DNA of 21,986 nucleotides from Syntrophaceae bacterium UBA4059 (GTDB lineage Bacteria; Desulfobacterota; Syntrophia; Syntrophales; Smithellaceae): positions 486 to 22,471 of the forward strand of contig DFZJ01000089.1 of assembly GCA_002382045.1 (NCBI GenBank), given 5' to 3'. Position numbers and translations under genes: made by a program. Below, in pieces: positions 8,816-16,659 of the stretch (its first letter is position 1; the number at the start of each line of letters is the position of its first letter). The notes under the pieces were generated by a model. The model had not been told where the DNA came from, did no database searches, and worked only from the letters and a program-made list of their open reading frames with translations.

Positions 8816-9949
8816 GTGCGAATTGCAATCTTCAGCCAGGTAAGATCACCGTGGTCTCGGCAAGTAGCCTTACGTCTTACAGATATAGGACATCAAGTCC
8901 ATTTCATTGACTTCGCTGTACAGGGTTCTAGCGCAGGATACCTCCAGTGTCGGGATGACGTCTTCTCTGACGATATTACCCGATTCCAAGAAAAGATTTC
9001 AGGAGTCCATTTTATTAACTCGGCTTTCTCAAGCAAAATTCGTTATGTGGCATCAGCCAGCGTTTTACGCAGGATCTTTCTCCAATGCAGAGCAGAAATA
9101 CTTTTAACACTATGGGGCGGCGGCTGGGCAACAATGAGCTATCTAAGCGGCGTAAGGCCTTACGCAATATTTGTTGGAGGGGGAGATATATTACGCGTTT
9201 CGGGAATTAATAAATGGATCAGTGCTTTTGCGTTAGAAAAAGCTTCCATCGTCTTTGCCAACGGAATTTATTTTGGAAAAAAAGCACTTCAATTCGCACC
9301 TAAAGCTAATATTCTCCCACTATACTACGGTGTTGATCCTCAACGTTTCTCACCAGCAGATTCTCCATCGTCTCCTCTTAGTATTATCTGTACCAGAGGA
9401 TTTGAGCCGCCTTACAACAATTCCTATCTAATCGAAGCATTGGCATTAATGCCTCAGAACGTACCCGAATATCGTGTAATCTTTACATCTCCAGGGGCGT
9501 TGCTCGAAGAAACCCGATCCCTTGCTGATCGCATACTTCCAGATGGGTTACGACATCGTGTCAATTTTCTTAATGGAGTTACCGATGACGAGATGGTTTC
9601 ATATCTTCGGAATTCAAACATATACGTCTCTCTTTCCCGTTACGATGGCACTTCGATCAGCCTTTTGGAAGCCCTATCGTGTGGACTTTTCCCTGTCCTG
9701 TCTGATATTCCCCAAAATCAGGAATGGGTAAACCCCGAATTGCATAATGGTTTACTGGTACCACTTGATCAACCCCAGAAACTTGCAGATGCCCTGTTAC
9801 AAGCCATGAACGATGCATCATTGCGAGAACAGGCACGAACCATAAACAGGCAACTGATTCTAGATAGGGCAGATGGACGGAAAAATGCGGTCATTTTAGC
9901 ACATGAGCTTGAGAATCTTATCAGTACGAAACAGGATAGTAAAAATTAG
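8816..9949 (+). CDS. GT4 glycosyltransferase
   Basis: A 377-residue GT-B glycosyltransferase starting at GTG 8816, two bases after the reductase stop, with GGAGAG in the end of the previous gene as ribosome binding site. The N-terminal domain opens MRIAIFSQVRSPWSRQVALRL and includes the glycine-rich stretch FVGGGDILR. The hinge carries YYGVDPQRFSP, and the second domain has SRYDGTSISLLEALSCGLFP near residue 280, the DX7E/EX7E region of family GT4. It would transfer one sugar to the lipid-linked intermediate in the cytoplasm. The tight spacing with the reductase suggests that the two work on the same residue of the repeat unit, which is inference. Confidence 0.87.
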   Translation: MRIAIFSQVRSPWSRQVALRLTDIGHQVHFIDFAVQGSSAGYLQCRDDVFSDDITRFQEKISGVHFINSAFSSKIRYVASASVLRRIFLQCRAEILLTLWGGGWATMSYLSGVRPYAIFVGGGDILRVSGINKWISAFALEKASIVFANGIYFGKKALQFAPKANILPLYYGVDPQRFSPADSPSSPLSIICTRGFEPPYNNSYLIEALALMPQNVPEYRVIFTSPGALLEETRSLADRILPDGLRHRVNFLNGVTDDEMVSYLRNSNIYVSLSRYDGTSISLLEALSCGLFPVLSDIPQNQEWVNPELHNGLLVPLDQPQKLADALLQAMNDASLREQARTINRQLILDRADGRKNAVILAHELENLISTKQDSKN

Positions 9950-9982
9950 AAATGCCGGGAGTGACTTTGAGCAGGTAGTCCA

Positions 9983-11380
9983 ATGTCAACACTGATAGAC
10001 CTAATCTACAAGAAGTCTCCCATATGGTTTCAGAATGTTGGCATAAGTGTATTCGGATTGATGTGGCAGCAGCGCCGATTCGGTGGTGTTTTTAAAGCCG
10101 CATACGCTCAATTCAAAGACAGAGAACAATTCCATAAAGGACAGTGGAGAACCTATCAAGAAGAGCAGTTACGAAAATTAATAACACACGCAGTAGATAC
10201 GGTTCCCCATTATCGTGAGATATGGCGAAATGCTCTTTCGCACAAAAGAATTAACGAATTCATGTTGGAAGACCTCAAGCTTTTTCCGATTCTTGAAAAG
10301 GACGACATCAGGAGTTCACCTGACAGTTATATTTCTGAGGCGTTTCGTCGTCAAAAACTGCATACATATTCAACAAGTGGCACAACAGGGACACCCTTGG
10401 AAATAAAATTTACTACCGAGATGCACCAGACTTGGTCAGCTGCATACGAGAGACGTTGTCGTAACTGGGCAGGCGTTAATAGGTGCATGAGTAGGGCAAT
10501 GATTGGTGGGCGATTGGTCGTGCCAAAGGGCGATGCCAAACCACCATTTTGGAGATACAATGTGACAGAGAAGCAACTTTACTTTTCCGCGTTTCATATT
10601 TCACCCCAGAATACTCAATATTATATCAACGCACTCAATCATTACAAGCCAGACTATCTCGTTGGCTATTCTTCAAGCTATTTTTTTCTGGCAAGATTCA
10701 TTCTGGAACAACAATTAATCGTTCATAAACCTATTGCTATTTTGACAAGCAGCGAGAAATTAACTGACGAGATGCGCTCAACCATTCGCGATGCATTCAA
10801 TTGTGATGTTTATGACGGCTATAGCGGGGTTGAGGCATGTTGTCTTGCGTCAGAATGTGAACATCACCGACTACATATAAGTCCAGACGTTGGTATTATT
10901 GAATTGCTCGACGAGGATGGCATGCCTGTATCACCTGGGCAGCCGGGAGAGATTGTGGTTACTGGATTGCTAAATTATGCTCAACCGCTGATCAGATACC
11001 GAACGGGAGATTACGCTGTTATATCCAATGAAGCCTGTCCTTGTGGAAGGGAAATGCCGGTTGTGAATGAACTTGTGGGTCGCTTGGAAGATACCGTTAT
11101 TGGATCAGACGGCCGTGAGACCGTCAGATTTCACGGTATTTTCATAGGATCCAATAATATTCGAGAGGGTCAGGTCGTTCAAGAAACATTGACAAAATTC
11201 GTATTAAGGCTCGTTGTAACACCCTTCTTCAATGATGAAGATCGCGAAGCAATTAAAAAACGTTTTGAAGAACGATTAGGGCCAGTCGAGTTGCAGTTTG
11301 AAATTGTAGACAAGATCGAGCGCACTGAGCGAGGAAAATTCAAGGCAGTCATATCAAAAGTCAGACGGCAACGAGCATAA
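9983..11380 (+). CDS. PaaK/CapK-like adenylate-forming enzyme
   Basis: A 465-residue protein of the phenylacetate-CoA ligase branch of the ANL superfamily. The AMP-binding P-loop STSGTTGTP lies near 130-138, the YDGYSGVEACC acid-binding/A5-type motif near 275, the GEIVVTGLLNYAQPLIRYRTGDY block near 325-345, and the Cys-rich ACPCGRE just after it; with CCLASEC this may form the structural zinc site reported in some PaaK-like proteins. The C-terminal small domain ends IERTERGKFKAVIS with the usual late lysine. Relatives named CapK occur in capsule loci, but their substrate is not established. In this setting it may activate a carboxylate for transfer to a sugar amine or hydroxyl; that is inference. 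It sits between two glycosyltransferase genes. Confidence 0.85.
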   Translation: MSTLIDLIYKKSPIWFQNVGISVFGLMWQQRRFGGVFKAAYAQFKDREQFHKGQWRTYQEEQLRKLITHAVDTVPHYREIWRNALSHKRINEFMLEDLKLFPILEKDDIRSSPDSYISEAFRRQKLHTYSTSGTTGTPLEIKFTTEMHQTWSAAYERRCRNWAGVNRCMSRAMIGGRLVVPKGDAKPPFWRYNVTEKQLYFSAFHISPQNTQYYINALNHYKPDYLVGYSSSYFFLARFILEQQLIVHKPIAILTSSEKLTDEMRSTIRDAFNCDVYDGYSGVEACCLASECEHHRLHISPDVGIIELLDEDGMPVSPGQPGEIVVTGLLNYAQPLIRYRTGDYAVISNEACPCGREMPVVNELVGRLEDTVIGSDGRETVRFHGIFIGSNNIREGQVVQETLTKFVLRLVVTPFFNDEDREAIKKRFEERLGPVELQFEIVDKIERTERGKFKAVISKVRRQRA

Positions 11381-11401
11381 ATTATCATCAAAAGGGCTAC
11401 G

Positions 11402-12634
11402 TTGACACGCATCCTGATCATTAATCATTATGCGGGTTCTCCATGCTATGGAATGGAGTATCGCCCATATTATCTTGCGCGGGAGTGGGTCCGTTCAGGC
11501 CATCAGGTGCAGGTTTTAGCTTCTTCCGTATCCCACGTCCGCGCTGCTTCACCACAACTGGCCGGTCGCAATCGATTGGATGAAACGATTGACGGTGTTA
11601 AATACTCGTGGTTAAGAACGCCATCATATAAAGGCAATGGCACAGATCGGGTACTCAACATAGCATCTTTTGTTTGTAGGTTGTATAGCGCGGGCAAAGT
11701 CTTGGCGCAGTCGTTTAAGCCAGATGCAGTAATCGCCTCCAGCACTTATCCTATGGATATCTGGCCCGCGCGTCGGATCGCTAAAATGGCCAAAGCCAAG
11801 TTAGTTTTTGAAGTTCATGATTTGTGGCCTCTTTCCCCTATGGAGTTGGGTGGCATGTCAAAATGGCATCCATTCATCGTAATGGTGCAGATGGCTGAAG
11901 ATTATGCCTATAGACATGCGGATGTCGTGGTGTCAATGCTGCCCAAGGCGCGCGATTACATGGAGTCGCGTGGCATGGCTCCGCATAAGTTGCACATTGT
12001 GCCCAACGGCATTGATGTAACCGAGTGGCAGGCGGATAACCCGCCCTTGACAGGTGCGGCAAAGGAAGCCCTCTCCCACTTAAAGGCCCAGGGGTATTTT
12101 ATTGTCGGCTATGCGGGCACTCACGGATTGGCCAATGCGCTGACGACCTTCCTGGATGCCGCTAAGCTAATGCATTCAGAAAAGGTTGCCTTCGTGTTGG
12201 TGGGCGATGGGCCGGACAAACGAGATTTGCAGCGATGGGCGGCTGCCAAAGGACTGAATAATGTGACGTTCATAGAACCTGTCAAGAAAGAAGAGATTCC
12301 GGCACTCTTGCAGTGGTTTGACATTGCTTACATTGGATTACAGCGGCAACCGCTGTTCCGTTTTGGCATATCCCCCAACAAACTGATGGATTACATGATG
12401 GCTGGAAGGCCTGTATTGATGGCGATTGATGCCGGCAATGATCCCGTGGCAGAGGCAGGTTGCGGCATATCCATCCCTCCGGAAGAACCCGATGCCATCG
12501 TTCGTGCCGTCAAGCAGATGATGGCCATGCAACCGGAGGACCGGGCTGCGATGGGGCAGCGGGGCCACACCTATGTCATGGCGCATCACGACTACCGGAT
12601 TTTGGCGAAACGCTTTCTGGATTGTCTTCAATGA
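11402..12634 (+). CDS. WbuB-like GT4 glycosyltransferase
   Basis: A 410-residue GT-B enzyme starting at TTG 11402 with AAAGGG five bases upstream. It has the full WbuB-family pattern: MTRILIINHYAGSPCYGMEYRPYYLAREW at the N-terminus (quoted discontinuously: INHYAG, GMEYRPYYLA), VFEVHDLWPLSP near 140, VPNGIDVTEW near 200, VGDGPDKRDL near 265 and FGISPNKLMDYMMAGRPVL near 320-340. WbuB-like proteins transfer L-FucNAc or related amino-deoxy sugars in O-antigen loci, so an N-acetylated deoxy sugar is a reasonable but unproven donor. Composition begins to return to GC-rich in its second half. Its stop overlaps the methyltransferase start by ATGA. Confidence 0.9.
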   Translation: MTRILIINHYAGSPCYGMEYRPYYLAREWVRSGHQVQVLASSVSHVRAASPQLAGRNRLDETIDGVKYSWLRTPSYKGNGTDRVLNIASFVCRLYSAGKVLAQSFKPDAVIASSTYPMDIWPARRIAKMAKAKLVFEVHDLWPLSPMELGGMSKWHPFIVMVQMAEDYAYRHADVVVSMLPKARDYMESRGMAPHKLHIVPNGIDVTEWQADNPPLTGAAKEALSHLKAQGYFIVGYAGTHGLANALTTFLDAAKLMHSEKVAFVLVGDGPDKRDLQRWAAAKGLNNVTFIEPVKKEEIPALLQWFDIAYIGLQRQPLFRFGISPNKLMDYMMAGRPVLMAIDAGNDPVAEAGCGISIPPEEPDAIVRAVKQMMAMQPEDRAAMGQRGHTYVMAHHDYRILAKRFLDCLQ

Positions 12635-13320
12635 CAAACGAGTGCGAGGCCGTACAGCAGAGATATGCGCGGCGCGACATGAAGAACTGGACTGCTTTGT
12701 ACTCACCGCTTCTGCCGCACTCTTACCTTTCAATGCAGGAAAAGGAGCGTGCGCTAATCCGATGGATCTACTCCTGCGGGATCGCTCCCGTTGAAAGTAA
12801 AACAGTCCTCGAGATCGGTTGCGGCTCGGGCAATAACTTGCTGGATCTGATGAGGCTTGGTTTCCGGCCGGAAAATCTGGCAGGAAACGAACTACTGAAA
12901 GATCGATGGGAAGCAGCCAGGCGGCGCCTCCCAGATGCAGTGCGCATCATTCCCGGCGACGCCTGTCGGATCGATCCTTCAGCGGGCACTTTCGATATCA
13001 TTCTGCAATCTACCGTTTTCACATCAATCCTCGACGGTGCTTTCCAGCGGAAGCTTGCAGACAGAATGTGGTCATTGGCAAATCTGGGGGTGCTTTGGTA
13101 CGATTTCACATTCGATAACCCCAGGAATCCCGATGTGCGGGGTGTCCCTTTGCGCCGTGTCAGGGAACTCTTTCCGGAAGCGCAGATAACATCCTGGCGG
13201 ATTACCCTCGCACCACCGATCAGCCGTCTCGTATGTCGAATTCACCCCGGTTTGTATCATGTCTTCAATGTCTTCCCCTGGCTGCGCACCCATGTGCTTT
13301 GCTGGATAGCCAAGAAATAG
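12631..13320 (+). CDS. Class I SAM-dependent methyltransferase
   Basis: A 229-residue protein. The open frame extends further upstream inside the previous gene, but the ATG at 12631 overlaps the preceding TGA by four bases and opens the natural N-terminus MTNECEAVQQRYARRD, so I take it as the start. SAM-binding motif I, VLEIGCGSGNNL, is at 59-70; motif II/III-like stretches are GDACRIDPSAGTFDIILQST near 110-130. It probably methylates a sugar hydroxyl or amine of the repeat unit or a nucleotide sugar, as do many locus-borne methyltransferases. A role in chain termination is also possible. The target cannot be deduced. Confidence 0.85.
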   Translation: MTNECEAVQQRYARRDMKNWTALYSPLLPHSYLSMQEKERALIRWIYSCGIAPVESKTVLEIGCGSGNNLLDLMRLGFRPENLAGNELLKDRWEAARRRLPDAVRIIPGDACRIDPSAGTFDIILQSTVFTSILDGAFQRKLADRMWSLANLGVLWYDFTFDNPRNPDVRGVPLRRVRELFPEAQITSWRITLAPPISRLVCRIHPGLYHVFNVFPWLRTHVLCWIAKK

Positions 13321-13333
13321 ATAAGGAAGCTCG

Positions 13334-14491
13334 ATGGATTGGAAAGTCCCCCTCTTCGAACTGAATTATGACGCGCGAGAAAGTAAAGCCGTTACGGACG
13401 TGCTTGCAAGCGGCTGGATTACGATGGGGGAATGCATCCAGAATTTCGAACGTGAGTTTTCGGAGTTTCTCGGTCACGGGTCGCTGGCGACGGCCGTCTC
13501 CAACGGGACCGCGGCCCTGCACATGGCGGTGCTGGCCTTGGGGATCGGGCCGGGAGACGAGGTCATTGTTCCGTCACTGACGTTCATCGCCGATGTGAAT
13601 GTGGTCCGCATGGCGGGCGCGGTGCCTGTGCTGGCGGATTGCGCCGCGCTTGCGGATTGGAACATCGATCCCGCGGACGTGGAGAAAAAGATCACGTCTA
13701 GGACTAGGGCGGTAATGATCGTCCACTACGCGGGGTACCCTTGTAAAATGGATGAAATCTCTGCCCTGTGCAAGGCGAGAGGGCTTCATCTGATCGAGGA
13801 TTGCGCCCATTCGCCAGGCGCCACCTATAAAGGGCGGCATTGCGGGACCTTCGGGGTCGTGGGCTGTTTCAGCTTCTTCACCAACAAGAACCTCTCAGTC
13901 GGGGAGGGCGGCATGTATGTGGTGCGGGATGAGGCTCTGCATCGGGTGGGCGGCTATCTCCGGTCTCACGGAATGAGCACGTTGACCCTGGACCGCCACA
14001 AGGGTCGCGCCGTCAGCTATGACGTCCTGCAGCCGGGGCTCAATTACCGCATGGACGAGATGCGGGCGGCGCTGGGCCTCGTTCAACTGGAAAAGTTGTC
14101 GGAAGCCAATGAGGCGAGACGGAAATGGACAGAACACTATCATGACGGATTAAGAGATGTTGCTGGGATTTCCATCCCTTTTCTGGATCATCCGGACGGT
14201 CAGCCTTCCTACCACGTCTATCCGATCCTGCTGGACAAAGGAATAGACCGCCTGGCGGTGATTGAAGCTATGAAGGAAAAAGGCATTCAGACAAGCATTC
14301 ATTATCCTTCATTCAAGGAGTTCACGGCGTATCGCGAGTTGAGCCGCTATCCCACGCCGGTGGCCGATGAAATCTCGCGGCGGGAGTTGACGCTGCCGCT
14401 CTACCCGACGATGGGCTTCGAGGCGGTTGAGAGGGTCGTCGCGACGCTGCGCGCAGCCCTGAAAGGACGAAAGGAGCATTCCAGGCCATGA
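13334..14491 (+). CDS. DegT/DnrJ/EryC1/StrS-family PLP sugar aminotransferase
   Basis: A 385-residue aminotransferase of fold type I. The family start is visible (WKVPLFELNYDARE, then SGWITMGECIQNFE), SNGTAALHMAV at 56-66 lies at the PLP phosphate site, D156 in LIEDCAH contacts the pyridine nitrogen, and the PLP-binding lysine is K185 in FFTNKNLSVGEGGM. The reaction is transfer of an amino group from glutamate to a keto group of an NDP-sugar. Two partners in the window could supply the keto sugar: the 3-dehydrogenase half of the fusion at 135 (WbpE role) or LegB at 16660 (LegC-like role). AAGGAAG lies seven bases before the ATG. It overlaps the next gene by ATGA. Confidence 0.9.
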   Translation: MDWKVPLFELNYDARESKAVTDVLASGWITMGECIQNFEREFSEFLGHGSLATAVSNGTAALHMAVLALGIGPGDEVIVPSLTFIADVNVVRMAGAVPVLADCAALADWNIDPADVEKKITSRTRAVMIVHYAGYPCKMDEISALCKARGLHLIEDCAHSPGATYKGRHCGTFGVVGCFSFFTNKNLSVGEGGMYVVRDEALHRVGGYLRSHGMSTLTLDRHKGRAVSYDVLQPGLNYRMDEMRAALGLVQLEKLSEANEARRKWTEHYHDGLRDVAGISIPFLDHPDGQPSYHVYPILLDKGIDRLAVIEAMKEKGIQTSIHYPSFKEFTAYRELSRYPTPVADEISRRELTLPLYPTMGFEAVERVVATLRAALKGRKEHSRP

Positions 14492-15198
14492 AAAGCATCA
14501 AAGCTGTCATGCTGGCGGGAGGAAAGGGAACGCGGCTGCGGCCCTATACGCTGGTGCTGCCGAAGCCGCTCATCCCGGTCGGGGATGTCCCGGTCATCGA
14601 GTCCCTGCTGAAGTGGCTGCGCAGAAACGGGGTGAGGGATGTCTTCATCACGATCGGCTATCTGGGCCACCTGATCAAGGCGCTCTGCGGAAACGGCCGG
14701 CAGTGGGACATGAACATCACCTACAACGAGGAGCCGGAGCCGCTCGGGACGATAGGCCCCTTGCGGATCCTGGTGGACAAGCTGAAATCGACCTTCCTTG
14801 TACTGAACGGTGATCTGGTCACGGACCTGGATTTGCGGGAATTCGTCAAGTTTCACAAGAGCCACGGAGGGATCCTGACGGTAGCCGTCAAGGAGAAACT
14901 CGTGAAGGTGGACCTGGGCGTCCTGGAATCTGAAGGGGGCGTCGTGACGCGGTTTCGAGAAAAGCCCCCGATCCGGTTCAACGCCAGCATGGGCATTTAT
15001 TGCATGGAGCCGGAGATTTTGAAGTATATTCCCGAGGGCCTCTATTTCGGGTTCGATGACCTGATGCACGCCCTCCTGGCGGCAAAGGTTCCGATCCATG
15101 TCTTCAATCATGACGGATTGTGGATGGATATCGGACGTGAGGAAGACTTCTTCGAGGCGCAGCATATGTTGAACGGACGGCGGAAGACAGATGTTTGA
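14488..15198 (+). CDS. Sugar-1-phosphate nucleotidyltransferase
   Basis: A 236-residue NTP-transferase. The signature AVMLAGGKGTRLRPYTLVLP with PKPLIPVGD is at 6-33, the metal site is in VLNGDLVTDLD near 108-116, and the sugar-binding stretch FREKPPIRFNASMGIY is near 150-165. It couples a sugar-1-phosphate to an NTP, releasing pyrophosphate. The length equals the bare catalytic domain, without the CBS pair found in PtmE-type or the beta-helix found in GlmU-type enzymes. Beside LegB, which in known pathways uses a GDP-linked amino sugar, a GDP-sugar product is plausible; this is inference. The ATGA overlap with the aminotransferase suggests coupled translation. Confidence 0.87.
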   Translation: MKSIKAVMLAGGKGTRLRPYTLVLPKPLIPVGDVPVIESLLKWLRRNGVRDVFITIGYLGHLIKALCGNGRQWDMNITYNEEPEPLGTIGPLRILVDKLKSTFLVLNGDLVTDLDLREFVKFHKSHGGILTVAVKEKLVKVDLGVLESEGGVVTRFREKPPIRFNASMGIYCMEPEILKYIPEGLYFGFDDLMHALLAAKVPIHVFNHDGLWMDIGREEDFFEAQHMLNGRRKTDV

Positions 15199-15216
15199 GG
15201 TGAGGATATTCGGGCC

Positions 15217-16569
15217 ATGACGAAAGCGGTCAAGCGCGCCCTCGATATTGCGATTTCCCTGGTCGGTCTGCTGGTGACGCTGCCCGTGATCGGTATCGTC
15301 ATGCTCCTGCTCTCCATCGAATCGCCCCGCCACATCTTTTTTGCCCAGACCAGGCTCGGATTGAAGGGGCGGCCTTTCAATATGTACAAATTCAGAAAAT
15401 TGCCGGTGAACTGGACGGATGAGGGTCCGGGCGTGACCGTGGCGTTCGATTCGCGGATGACAAAATTGGGCGCCTTTCTGGAACGGACAAAAATCGATGA
15501 ATTGCCGCAGTTGTGGAACATCCTGAAGGGGGACATGTCCATCGTCGGCCCCCGTCCGGAAAGCCTGAAATTCAAGGATCTTTTCGTTGGAGAATACGCG
15601 GAGCTACTCAGGTTCAAGCCGGGGATCTTCGGACCCAACCAGGTCAAATACCGAAACGAGGCCGAGTTGTATCCGCCCGACGTGCCGCCGGAGAAATTCT
15701 ACCGGGAGGTTCTTTTCCCGGAAAAGGCCAGGCGCGATCTGGATTACTTCCGCAAGACCAACCCCTTCAGGGATCTGCTACTGATCCTCAAGGGCGTTTG
15801 GGCCACTTTTTCCGGCATCATCAGTTGGCGGCGAATCCTGAACCTGCATCTGCGGATCGTCGTTGCCGATGTCCTGATGATAGAGGCGGCCTGGTTCCTG
15901 GCGCACCTCACCCGCTACTCCGGCCTGCCCCCGGAAAGTGAATGGGAAATTTTTCTTTTCGGGATCTGGTTCCTGCCCCCGTTTTTGATTGCCGGCATGG
16001 CCCTCTTCGGCTGCTACCGGAACCCCGCGCGTTTCTTCTATGTGCCCGACGCCATCAGGCTCATCATGGTAAACTCGTTCCTCTGGCTGATTTTCTTCAT
16101 TATCCTGTTCATCATCCATCGGTCGCTGTCCGTTTACATCATCCCCCTGGTTGCGGCATTCCTGATCATTTTTGAAATGCTCCCGCGCGTGGCGCTGAAG
16201 TTTTTCTGGGAGATGAAGCCGCTCGATCAGCAAAAGCGGAGCACATCTCATGTTCTGATCTACGGCGCCGGGCGGATCGGCACATCCATGTCCGGATTGA
16301 TCAACGGCAGGGCCTCGGCCATGGAACTGGTTGGCTTCGTCGATGACAATCCGTATCTTCGCGGACGCAGGGTGCATGGCTTTGAAGTGCTGGGGCGGGA
16401 AAGCGATCTCCCGACAATCCACGCCGTTCATAAATTCGATGAAATCTGGATGACCTTCAAGCCGGATGAGATCAAGCGGTTGCGGATGATGGCGTTTTGC
16501 CAGAAACAGCAGGTCAAGCTGACCATCCTGGCGGAGACGGAACCGTTTTCAAGGATCTTTGCGGACTGA
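15217..16569 (+). CDS. Polyprenol-phosphate sugar-1-phosphate transferase fused to a WbpM-like membrane/Rossmann domain
   Basis: A 450-residue membrane protein. Residues 1-190 are a bacterial sugar transferase (PglC/WcaJ/WbaP catalytic domain): reentrant N-terminal helix (VKRALDIAISLVGLLVTLP), MYKFRKLPV at 57-64, catalytic Asp94-Glu95 in IDELPQLWN, and MSIVGPRPE near 107-115. It would start repeat-unit synthesis by moving a sugar-1-phosphate to undecaprenyl phosphate. About 210-330 hold four transmembrane helices, followed by a Rossmann-like domain with VLIYGAGRIGTSMSG near 348-362 and VGFVDDNPYLRG, like the N-terminal half of WbpM/CapD proteins but with no SDR half after it. In WcaJ-type proteins the helices and Rossmann domain come first; here the order is reversed. 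GAGGTGAGG precedes the ATG. The next start is 90 bases downstream, across a palindrome. Confidence 0.88.
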   Translation: MTKAVKRALDIAISLVGLLVTLPVIGIVMLLLSIESPRHIFFAQTRLGLKGRPFNMYKFRKLPVNWTDEGPGVTVAFDSRMTKLGAFLERTKIDELPQLWNILKGDMSIVGPRPESLKFKDLFVGEYAELLRFKPGIFGPNQVKYRNEAELYPPDVPPEKFYREVLFPEKARRDLDYFRKTNPFRDLLLILKGVWATFSGIISWRRILNLHLRIVVADVLMIEAAWFLAHLTRYSGLPPESEWEIFLFGIWFLPPFLIAGMALFGCYRNPARFFYVPDAIRLIMVNSFLWLIFFIILFIIHRSLSVYIIPLVAAFLIIFEMLPRVALKFFWEMKPLDQQKRSTSHVLIYGAGRIGTSMSGLINGRASAMELVGFVDDNPYLRGRRVHGFEVLGRESDLPTIHAVHKFDEIWMTFKPDEIKRLRMMAFCQKQQVKLTILAETEPFSRIFAD

Positions 16570-16581
16570 GGAAGATGGGAT

Positions 16582-16641
16582 AAATAGGGACAGCGCCCCT
16601 ATTTCGGCGGTCGGAAACAGGCTCTCTGTCCCTTTTGCTAT
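16582..16641. repeat. REP-like palindrome, one good unit plus a degenerate inverted unit
   Basis: 16582-16604 has arms AAATAGGG and CCCTATTT around the 7-base loop ACAGCGC. A degenerate copy in the opposite orientation follows at about 16622-16641 (CTCTGTCCC, then TTTTGCTATTT). It lies 12 bases after the stop of the sugar transferase and before the legB ribosome binding site, and could act as a terminator or mRNA-end structure. Confidence 0.75.
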
Positions 16642-16659
16642 TTGCTGAGGAATGCATTC

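Noticed and set aside
14401..15333. A 310-codon open frame on the minus strand
   Set aside because: It lies antisense to the aminotransferase, nucleotidyltransferase and sugar transferase genes, crosses their boundaries, and shows no recognisable motif.
15778..16431. A 217-codon open frame on the minus strand
   Set aside because: Antisense to the sugar transferase fusion; rich in Asp, Glu, Gln and Pro with no fold-like pattern.
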